Positions 57,413 to 64,000 of a DNA stretch of 64,000 nucleotides are shown here, piece by piece (position 1 is the stretch's first letter; each line of letters opens with the position of its first letter). This DNA is from Ruminococcus flavefaciens MA2007 (lineage in GTDB: Bacteria; Bacillota; Clostridia; Oscillospirales; Ruminococcaceae), in contig NZ_JHXF01000008.1 of the NCBI RefSeq assembly GCF_000621845.1, forward strand, positions 62,001 through 126,000, read 5' to 3'. The position numbers and the translations under genes were made by a program. The notes beneath the pieces were generated by a model. The model saw only the letters and a program-made list of their open reading frames with translations, had not been told where the DNA came from and ran no database searches.

Positions 57413-59842
57413 ATGAGAGCAAAGAGAATTATTGCGTCTGTGCTGTCATTTGCCATGTGCGTCGGTGCTATGACCTCGGTCAGCGTCAATGCGGAGGGCA
57501 ATTTGTCAGCAGGCGGCATTGCTGTCGGTGCAAATTCGGCAGTCAAAGCCGATGAAACAGGCGCGGCAGCCACTACATCAAGCAACAACAATACTGCAAC
57601 AACTCCTGCTGAAACTCCGTCTGCATCCGTTATAACCATAAAGCTGGGAGATGTAAACGGCGACGGAAATATCGACGCTGCGGACGCGTCAACTGTGCTC
57701 ACTGCCTATGCAAATACCTCGTCAGGCAGAGCTATCGGACTTACGGCAGCTCAGGTAGTCGCAGCCGATGTGGACAACAACGGAAGTGTCAATGCCGTTG
57801 ACGCTTCAAATATCCTGTCTTACTACGCTTATCGTGCAGTAAAGGGCAAGCGCTCGCTGGAGGAATACCTCAGTGCTCCCGATAAGGCTATGGAGGAGCT
57901 CAGGGCTCAGACAGGCAGCACAACAACTACTACCTCAACAGCTGCTTCAACAACGACTACAACTTCTGTTACTGCTGCAGCATCGACGGCTAAAACAACA
58001 GTCACAACGACTGTCATCACAACAAAGCCCGTACCGCTGACAAATCCCTCTGTTTCATCAACAACTACAGCGGTAACTACCACAAAGCCTATCCCGATAA
58101 CCAATCCTATAACGACTGTTTCAACTACCACAGCTCCAAAGCCGACAACTACCACTGTTAAGACTACTGTAACTACCACTTCAACAACAGTTCTTACGAC
58201 CACAACCACAGTGGCTCCTACAACTACTGCAACAGCTGCTCCGACAACGACCTCGACAGCAGCTCCTACAACAACGACAACAACTGCTGCAACTACGACT
58301 TCAACTGCCACATCGACAACAACTTCTGCGACAACACTGCCTGTGTCAACTACAACGACTAAGGCTCCCGATCCGAATAAGGTGTCGGAGATAAAGCTGA
58401 GCAAGACCGAGATAAAGCTCACTGTGGGCGGCGACGGCGATATATCAATGGTTACTATGCTGCCGAGAACAGCTCCCGACAAGAGGGAGATATGGACAAG
58501 CTCCGATGAGAATGTTGCTACCGTAAACTTTGAGGGCTGGATAAGCCCTGTAGGCGAGGGAACCTGTACAGTAAAGGTACAGAGCGTAAATAATCCGCTG
58601 GTTTACGGAGAAATAAATGTTACTGTAGTCGATCCCAACAAGGTAAGGGAAATAAAGCTGGACAAGAGCGAGATATCTATCCCTGTTGGCGGCAAGGACA
58701 TCTCAATGGTCACTATGTATCCTGTCAGTGCTGTGAATAAGGAGGAGATATGGGTAAGCTCCGACGAGAAGATAGCTACAGTTGACAGCGAGGGCCTGAT
58801 AAGGGGCGTGACTGTAGGAAACTGTATCGTAACGGTCTACAGCAGGTCAAATCCCGACGTTCATGCTTCCATAAAGGTATCTGTTACCGATCCGAATCAG
58901 GTATCCGAGATAAAGCTGAGCAAGTACGAAATGGATATTCTTGTGGGTACACTTGATATTTCCTATGTAACTATGCTCCCGAAGACTGCTGTTGATAAGA
59001 CTGAGCTGTGGATAAGCTCCGACAACACCATTGCAAAGGTGGACAAATGGGGAAATGTTTATGGAGTTTCCGCAGGCGTCTGCACCATAACGGTATACAG
59101 CCAGTCCAATACCAATGTAAAGGCTGATATAAAGGTAACTGTTCACAATAAGCCTGTTATTCTGACAACAACAACTACAACAACTACCACCACTACTACA
59201 ACAACAACTGCTGCAAGCACGACAACAACTTCAACATCAACAACGTCTGCTACAACAACAAAGCCGCAGCCCACATCAGGCTCGACTACCTCTGCTCCTG
59301 CGCACCTTATCATGACGCACAACGGTGCTACATATGTGGACGGTATCCTTATCGTAAACAAGACATACAGCGTCGCAAAGGACTTCAATGCAGGGGGCGG
59401 ACTCAATGCGAACGCCCTTGCGATGTTCAATAAACTCTCCGAAGATGCGGCTCTCCACGGACTGAAGATAATCTGTACATCGGGCTATCGTTCATACGCG
59501 AATCAGGAACTCATCTACAACAACTACGTTGCTGCGGACGGTATCTTAAAGGCTGATACCTATTCCGCAAGACCGGGACATTCCGAGCACCAGACGGGAC
59601 TTGCTATCGACGTGAATTCAATAAGCTCAGAGTTTGCAGATACTCCCGAGTGCAAATGGCTTGAAAAGAACGCCCATAAGTACGGCTTCATTATCCGCTA
59701 CCCAAAGGGCAAGGAGGCTTTTACGGGCTTCCAGTACGAGCCGTGGCATATAAGATTCCTGGGAATAGATACTGCCACAGCTGTTTACAACAGTGGTCTC
59801 TGCCTTGAGGAATACCTTGGAGTAACTTCCTACTACAATTAA
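57413..59842 (+). CDS. Secreted dockerin/Ig-like protein with VanY D-Ala-D-Ala carboxypeptidase domain
   Basis: 809 residues. Signal peptide at about 1-27; dockerin at about 77-150 (GDVNGDGNIDAADASTVL, DVDNNGSVNAVDASNIL). A Thr-rich linker of about 150 residues (170-318) follows, then three Big2-like Ig domains (about 322-400, 405-485, 490-570), a second Thr linker, and a VanY domain (about 640-800). The VanY zinc motifs are ARPGHSEHQTGLAID and FQYEPWHIRFLG. It probably trims D-Ala from stem peptides of the wall while carrying a cellulosome dock. GGAG precedes the ATG at 57413. Confidence 0.93.
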   Translation: MRAKRIIASVLSFAMCVGAMTSVSVNAEGNLSAGGIAVGANSAVKADETGAAATTSSNNNTATTPAETPSASVITIKLGDVNGDGNIDAADASTVLTAYANTSSGRAIGLTAAQVVAADVDNNGSVNAVDASNILSYYAYRAVKGKRSLEEYLSAPDKAMEELRAQTGSTTTTTSTAASTTTTTSVTAAASTAKTTVTTTVITTKPVPLTNPSVSSTTTAVTTTKPIPITNPITTVSTTTAPKPTTTTVKTTVTTTSTTVLTTTTTVAPTTTATAAPTTTSTAAPTTTTTTAATTTSTATSTTTSATTLPVSTTTTKAPDPNKVSEIKLSKTEIKLTVGGDGDISMVTMLPRTAPDKREIWTSSDENVATVNFEGWISPVGEGTCTVKVQSVNNPLVYGEINVTVVDPNKVREIKLDKSEISIPVGGKDISMVTMYPVSAVNKEEIWVSSDEKIATVDSEGLIRGVTVGNCIVTVYSRSNPDVHASIKVSVTDPNQVSEIKLSKYEMDILVGTLDISYVTMLPKTAVDKTELWISSDNTIAKVDKWGNVYGVSAGVCTITVYSQSNTNVKADIKVTVHNKPVILTTTTTTTTTTTTTTTAASTTTTSTSTTSATTTKPQPTSGSTTSAPAHLIMTHNGATYVDGILIVNKTYSVAKDFNAGGGLNANALAMFNKLSEDAALHGLKIICTSGYRSYANQELIYNNYVAADGILKADTYSARPGHSEHQTGLAIDVNSISSEFADTPECKWLEKNAHKYGFIIRYPKGKEAFTGFQYEPWHIRFLGIDTATAVYNSGLCLEEYLGVTSYYN

Positions 59843-59848
59843 CAGTTA

Positions 59849-59882
59849 AGCTGCCGAAGCGAATCTGCTTCGGCAGCTTTTT
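59849..59882 (+). terminator. Intrinsic terminator after VanY-dockerin gene
   Basis: AGCTGCCGAAGC, GAATCT, GCTTCGGCAGCTTTTT. Confidence 0.92.
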
Positions 59883-60123
59883 ATATCAAAGCAGCCGTCA
59901 GCAGCTCCGTCATGTGTCTGGAAGCTGCTCACGGGAAAAAACTCCACCTCCTGACGACGCAGCGCATATTGCCGCTTACATTATATTATGCAGAAAAGGC
60001 AAAAAGGTACAAAGAAAAATCTTACAATCCTATTGTAATTATTGTCAGAATTGTGTAACCGCTGTGATACGGTCCGTAAGCATTTCATATCCGAACTGTA
60101 TTCAAACCGAAATCGCTCTGTTA

Positions 60124-60152
60124 TTGCAAATCACGCCGCAGTGGGGTATAAT
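60124..60152 (+). promoter_or_regulatory. SigA-type promoter of a candidate small RNA
   Basis: TTGCAA (60124-60129), 17 bases, TATAAT (60147-60152). No ribosome site follows. Confidence 0.75.
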
Positions 60153-60158
60153 ATAATC

Positions 60159-60328
60159 AAGGAAAAGGAAATAAACAAGAAAAAACTTCATTGTTTCTTA
60201 TTTTACTTCCGCGTCGACCTTATACCTCCCGACGCGAAAAGCGGTGCCCGCACACCACCGCTTCATGAACACACCTTTCGGAAAGAAAGACCGCCGGCGC
60301 AATAGTGTTGGCGGTCCTCTTCTTTTTA
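60159..60328 (+). ncRNA. Candidate non-coding RNA with C-rich hairpin loops
   Basis: About 170 bases from the promoter at 60124 to a terminator. Hairpins: an A/U-rich one near 60170-60205; CGCGTCG, ACCTTATACCTCC, CGACGCG; AAGCGGTG, CCCGCACAC, CACCGCTT; and the terminator GACCGCC..GGCGGTC followed by CTCTTCTTTTT. The second loop contains ACCUCC, complementary to the GGAGGU ribosome sites of this genome. That resembles Gram-positive regulatory RNAs. I matched no named class. The small open frames here lack ribosome sites. The rest of the gap 59883-60123 shows nothing. Confidence 0.6.
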
Positions 60329-60331
60329 TAG

Positions 60332-61699
60332 TCAGCTTCGCTCACTGAGGTATATCCCTATCCTGTTGTTAAGGATATCTGCACATTCACTGCCTGTTTT
60401 CTCACCGTTGATAACAGCGGCACATTCCTTTGATATGATACTGTTTATCTCAAAGTTGAAATAGGGGGAGAATTTTGTTCTGAAAATGTAATCCCTTATC
60501 TGCTCAGCCTGCTCCTTTGTGATAGGAGTATCCTCCTGCCAGTCGGGGACGAATAATATTGAGTTTTCATTGTCGGCAGACAGTGACATATAATCGTCGT
60601 AGAAGCTCTTTATAACGGGAAGTCCTCTGTTTTCCTCATTCGCCTTGTGCTGATAATTTTTATCCTTGAGCATATAGGTGATGAATCTCCAAGCGCCTTC
60701 TTTATTGGGGGAATCCTTGCTTATGCCGTACAGCCATCTGCAATCGGATACAGAGCCGTTACCGTCCTCTGAGGGATATCCAACAAAGGTGACGGGTTCG
60801 CAGCCAAAGTCGTAGCATACGTTCCAAGCAACGCTCTGATTAAATGAGCCAATGTCTATTTCAGATATAAGAGCGCCGTTATTCTTTAATTCGTTCTGAA
60901 ACTCATCGCTGGTATATGTAGTCGTATCGGTGCTGTATTTCATGTCAGCGTTTTCCCTGCCGAATCTGCCTGCAAAATCGAGAGTCTTTGCAAGCTCGGG
61001 AGTGTTGAAATTACAGGTATAACTATCGAAATCTACGCATTTTGAGGAGAGTTTGTTTGTAACAAAATCGCAGACTGCCTGTGTATTGCAGGGCTCGCAG
61101 TGCAGGAGCTTCATATTCTCTGGGAGTTTCTCATAAGTCTTCACCAGATCATCAATTGTCCAGTTTTCCTTGTTTTCTCCAACAAATTCTGTCTTTGCAA
61201 CAGCTGTGTGCAGGTCAAAATTCGCAGCTATTGCAGGCAGCTTGCCGTTTGCCTCAAATCCGCTGAGGGCGTTTGGTATAAACTCATCTCGTGAAACTCC
61301 GCCGAAGCTGTCCATAAGCTCGTACATATCCGCAAAGACTTCCTTATGCACAAGCGGCTGCGTATATGACGGGTTAAGAACGATTATATCGGGAGCAGTT
61401 CCCAATATAAGGTCCATTTGCAGCTGCCGCAGGGCGTTTGAGTGAAAATTGTCATCCTCGCTGACGAGCTTTGAATAGTCGACGATTTTGAGTTGGTATG
61501 CTTTCTGACTGTTGTTGAACGAGATTATAGCAGGCTCTACAAGCCTGTTTATCTCAGGCATACCGATAGTTATCTCATTGGTAGTCAGCATGTCCTGCTG
61601 AGTATCCCCGTCGGGCTCAGAGCTGCTGTCCTTGTCCTTACCGCAGGAAAAGGCAGCCATAAGGCTGAAAGCAAGTGTAAAAGCGATGATTTTTTTCAT
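60332..61699 (-). CDS. Solute-binding lipoprotein of an ABC importer (family 1)
   Basis: 455 residues. The lipobox is AAFSC with Cys 19. The mature protein has the bacterial extracellular solute-binding pattern: QMDLILGTAPDIIVLNPSYTQ near 90-110, FIPNALSGFEANGKLPAIAANF near 140-161, and KDSPNKEGAWRFITYMLKDK near 355. Such proteins feed sugar ABC transporters; the permease genes are not here. An ATG with AAGGAG 8 bases upstream at 61699 is chosen. Expression may involve the hairpin at 61774. Confidence 0.9.
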   Translation of the reverse strand: MKKIIAFTLAFSLMAAFSCGKDKDSSSEPDGDTQQDMLTTNEITIGMPEINRLVEPAIISFNNSQKAYQLKIVDYSKLVSEDDNFHSNALRQLQMDLILGTAPDIIVLNPSYTQPLVHKEVFADMYELMDSFGGVSRDEFIPNALSGFEANGKLPAIAANFDLHTAVAKTEFVGENKENWTIDDLVKTYEKLPENMKLLHCEPCNTQAVCDFVTNKLSSKCVDFDSYTCNFNTPELAKTLDFAGRFGRENADMKYSTDTTTYTSDEFQNELKNNGALISEIDIGSFNQSVAWNVCYDFGCEPVTFVGYPSEDGNGSVSDCRWLYGISKDSPNKEGAWRFITYMLKDKNYQHKANEENRGLPVIKSFYDDYMSLSADNENSILFVPDWQEDTPITKEQAEQIRDYIFRTKFSPYFNFEINSIISKECAAVINGEKTGSECADILNNRIGIYLSERS

Positions 61700-61773
61700 A
61701 AAAATACTCCTTTCGTATATAAAAGTCCAACTGCTTTTATAAATAAGTGATTTCATAAGGCAAAAAAGACGAA

Positions 61774-61815
61774 AAAGCATACAGATTTGTAGAGTCCCAC
61801 AAATTTGTATGCTTT
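61774..61815. repeat. Long hairpin between GH5 and solute-binding protein genes
   Basis: AAAGCATACAGATTTGT pairs ACAAATTTGTATGCTTT with one mismatch around AGAGTCCC. On the minus strand a T-rich run follows. It could be a terminator or a leader structure of the solute-binding gene. Confidence 0.7.
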
Positions 61816-61824
61816 ATTTTGTGT

Positions 61825-61862
61825 AAAAAAATCGGCACGGTAGATCCGTGCCGATAGTTTTT
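61825..61862 (-). terminator. Terminator after GH5 gene
   Basis: ATCGGCACGG, ATCTA, CCGTGCCGAT followed by TTTTTTT on the minus strand. Confidence 0.92.
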
Positions 61863-64000
61863 TTATTTGGATTTTGCTGTAGGTGGAGTGAGGCTGGTAC
61901 GCTTTCCGAGGAGGAAGAGCTGTATCTCAAGAGCGTCGTTGGTCGTTACACTCTTGTTTCCTGTTGTTACAGCACCTCTTTCCAGTCCCTTTTCTGTGAT
62001 GTGGTTCTTGTCGGAACCGTTGAGACCGTACTTATTCGGGTTAGCAAGGCTCTGCATTATGAGAACAACGTCTGACATATCAACGCTGCCGTCGTTGTTA
62101 GCGTCGCCCCATTTAAAGTCCTCGTCAGTCTGATTTGAATTTGAAGACTTCTCCTTGATAGTTACCGTGTAGGAGATATCCACGCCATAGCAGTAAGTAT
62201 ATCTGTAATAATCGCCTGCACCGCCCTTGATATTTACAGTATATTTACCAGCGGGGAGGGTATTGAACTTATCAAAATCAACGCTCTTTCCTGTACCGTC
62301 AGAAATAGTTACGATAGAAGTATTGATATCAGCATCAGTATATCTGCCGCCTGAACCTGCTCCCTGCATGGGAGTACCGCCGAAGAGAAGTCCGCTCAGG
62401 TCGAGTGACTCGCCCTGCTCGTAAACTGTCTTTGTAGGGTAGGAATCAACACCCTTGAAGTTATAGCCGGGGTGTGTTGAGGGTGTAGGCTCTGTAGTAG
62501 TTGTTGCCGTAGTTGTTACTATCTTCTCGGGCACTGTTGTAGTTGTTACGTCATCTGGGATTACAGATACCCGAAATCTGTCCTTTACCTCGGGGTGATC
62601 CTTGAGAGATACGCCTATCATGTATGAGCCTGTCTTTGAGCTGTCAAATTCAGAAGCGTCGATAACAAATAAGCTTGAATTGAGAGGCTCGTTTACTATA
62701 CTGATCTTAGTGCCGTCAGCAGCTATACCCGAAACATAAGCATATCCGCCTGCAAGGTCGAGCTGTTCGCCGAGTCTGTAGAAATCCTTTTTAGGCTTTT
62801 GGATCCTGTCGAACTTAGCAGCGTCCTTAGAGGTTGTAGTTGTTATAGGTGCGGTAGTTGTAGTAGTGGTCGGATATGTTACAGTAGTTGTAGTAACCTT
62901 TTTAGTAGTAGTTACAGTCTTTGTGGTAGTTGTGGTCGTCTTGTCAACAACTACGGGAGTACCGCTGCCTGCCTTGCCGCCGTCGAGGTTGCTCTTGGCG
63001 CCTGATGTATAGAAGCCGTTCAGTGAAAGACCGTTTGCACCGAGAGCTGTCTGGTGGTCCAGACCGATGTACTTGCCGTCAGATGTCTGCCAGAGAGACT
63101 CCTCAAAGAGCTTGTACTTGTTGTTGTCCCAGTTCATAAAGGTGGAGTCAAGAAGTCCGCCTGTATCGCCTGAGTTAGGATTGAGGCACCAGAATGTGTG
63201 GTTGATGTGGTTGTCTATCATGTAGTCACGGAGGAGCTCCATCCACTTCTGGTTAGCGCCCTTGTCCATGTGACCGCCCCACTCGCCGATAAGCAGGGGA
63301 GCGATGTTTTCCCTGTTGATGTAAGCCCATGTATCGTACCAGTAGTCGTCAAGGAGAGTCTGTGTTGTGAAGTCCTTGTCGAACCATGACTGAGCATATA
63401 CAGACGGACCGTAATCGTGAGGTGAGTATACTATCTGACCTGAATCGGGAAGAACAGGGAGGTCCTTGACTCCTCTGAGGTTTCCGCCCCACCATGCGCC
63501 GTACCATTTCTCTTCGCCGGGCTGTGGCTGGAACTTGTCAGCGTCGCTCCATTTTACGCCCTTGTCGAGCATAGGAGACTGCTCGATGCCCTCGATGAGG
63601 ATAAGAGCGTGAGGATTTACAGCAAGAATAGACTTTGCGCATTCCTCTGAGGAGTACTTCCAGTTGTTCTTGTCTGTTGAATCGTCCCACTTAGCCATAT
63701 TTGACGGGCAGGTAGTTCCGTTGTAGCCGCGCTTGCCGTGTGGCTCGTTCTTGAGGTCGTATGCAAGGATAGTATCGTCGTTGGCGTACTTCTTAGCCAG
63801 CCATGTGATAGAATCCTTCCAGTCGTCCCATGTTATCTTTGCCTTTGAGAAGTGACCTGTAGCCATACCGTCGCAGTCCTCGGCAGTTTCGTCGTAGTAC
63901 CAGAGGTTGTAGTTATGGCCGGAGTTGTGTGAAGCAGGGCTGTGAACGTCGATAAGTGCCTTTACGCCGTACTTCTTGCACTTCTGCATGATGATATCGA
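61863..64000 (-). CDS. GH5 cellulase/endoglucanase with dockerin, N-terminus off the window
   Basis: The gene enters from the right edge; about 710 codons are present. The GH5 barrel has KNEPHGKRGYNGTTCPSNM (acid/base Glu in NEP) and LIGEWGGHMDKG (nucleophile Glu). A Thr-rich linker (VTTTKKVTTTTVTYPTTTTTT) follows, then two beta-rich domains separated by another Thr linker, and a C-terminal dockerin (GDANNDGSVDMSDVVLIMQS, VTTNDALEIQLFLLGKR). It probably cuts cellulose or related glucans as part of a cellulosome. Signal peptide and barrel start are missing. Confidence 0.95.
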   Translation of the reverse strand, partial: DIIMQKCKKYGVKALIDVHSPASHNSGHNYNLWYYDETAEDCDGMATGHFSKAKITWDDWKDSITWLAKKYANDDTILAYDLKNEPHGKRGYNGTTCPSNMAKWDDSTDKNNWKYSSEECAKSILAVNPHALILIEGIEQSPMLDKGVKWSDADKFQPQPGEEKWYGAWWGGNLRGVKDLPVLPDSGQIVYSPHDYGPSVYAQSWFDKDFTTQTLLDDYWYDTWAYINRENIAPLLIGEWGGHMDKGANQKWMELLRDYMIDNHINHTFWCLNPNSGDTGGLLDSTFMNWDNNKYKLFEESLWQTSDGKYIGLDHQTALGANGLSLNGFYTSGAKSNLDGGKAGSGTPVVVDKTTTTTTKTVTTTKKVTTTTVTYPTTTTTTAPITTTTSKDAAKFDRIQKPKKDFYRLGEQLDLAGGYAYVSGIAADGTKISIVNEPLNSSLFVIDASEFDSSKTGSYMIGVSLKDHPEVKDRFRVSVIPDDVTTTTVPEKIVTTTATTTTEPTPSTHPGYNFKGVDSYPTKTVYEQGESLDLSGLLFGGTPMQGAGSGGRYTDADINTSIVTISDGTGKSVDFDKFNTLPAGKYTVNIKGGAGDYYRYTYCYGVDISYTVTIKEKSSNSNQTDEDFKWGDANNDGSVDMSDVVLIMQSLANPNKYGLNGSDKNHITEKGLERGAVTTGNKSVTTNDALEIQLFLLGKRTSLTPPTAKSK

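Noticed and set aside
57907-58482. Val-rich 191-codon minus-strand frame
   Set aside because: It is the reverse reading of the Thr-rich linker of the VanY-dockerin gene; composition is an artefact.
59914-60305. Two small open frames of 80 and 87 codons
   Set aside because: No ribosome site; the second crosses the candidate RNA promoter and hairpins.

Overview
The window looks like a chromosome segment of a cellulolytic Ruminococcus (Oscillospiraceae, Bacillota). Reasons: five secreted proteins with type I dockerin modules, Thr-rich linkers, a dockerin-bearing GH5 glucanase at the right edge, Gram-positive sporulation genes (yabP-yabQ-divIC-yabR order, a PdaA-like deacetylase), strong GGAGG ribosome sites, a T-box leader and a PyrR attenuator. 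I could name only the genus level, and that is inference. I saw no tRNA, rRNA, CRISPR array, prophage or transposase gene.

Layout. 1-2.5 kb: pheT (partial) and pheS on the minus strand behind a Phe-specific T-box. 3-6 kb: a small membrane protein, the NAD(P)H-hydrate repair enzyme and a lipoprotein. 6-9 kb: a dockerin protein of unknown role and a DUF3810-type membrane protease. 9-12 kb: a lipoprotein, then yabP-yabQ-divIC-yabR. 12-16 kb: a membrane protein, YifB/ComM and RodA. 16.3-19.6 kb: three secreted proteins sharing repeated Tyr-Gly-Pro-Pro-like motifs (one lipoprotein, two with dockerins), followed directly by a radical SAM/SPASM enzyme. This is the best candidate for an undescribed system. 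19.7-22.6 kb: ddh, trmB and two small genes. 23-30.5 kb: pyrR-pyrC-pyrF-carA-carB. 30.8-32.7 kb: uvrB. 33-40 kb: an M50 protease with a small partner, PdaA, a DUF11-type protein, an ECF sigma factor with its membrane anti-sigma factor, and a Sel1-repeat protein. 40-50 kb: a lipoprotein, an M16C protease, an LRR/zinc-ribbon protein, a deformylase-like protein, an amidohydrolase, and a GNAT plus two M42 peptidases. 50-53 kb: a zinc/cadmium export operon with its ArsR/SmtB operator. 53-57 kb: a DUF3343-like protein, a frameshifted class V aminotransferase, and cdaA-cdaR for c-di-AMP. 57-64 kb: a dockerin-bearing VanY-type carboxypeptidase, a candidate small RNA, a sugar-type solute-binding lipoprotein and the GH5 enzyme.

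Intergenic DNA is unusually full of repeats. I recognise: (B) short units with constant GTAGGGGC / GCCCCTAC arms around varied palindromes, often in inverted pairs; (A) modular hairpin elements of about 100-200 bp in five copies; (C) elements bounded by AGTTGAGAGTT-like arms; (D) a roughly 95-bp inverted pair flanking pheS; (E) a nearly identical inverted pair of about 115 bp beside ddh and after uvrB. They sit between genes and often abut stop codons, so they probably shape transcript ends.

Functional links. Many products act at the cell surface: peptidoglycan synthesis and trimming (RodA, DivIC, PdaA, VanY, Ddh for diaminopimelate), c-di-AMP control of envelope stress (CdaA/CdaR), and cellulosome-type secreted enzymes. 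The rSAM locus may add a peptide modification to cellulosome-bound or membrane-anchored proteins.
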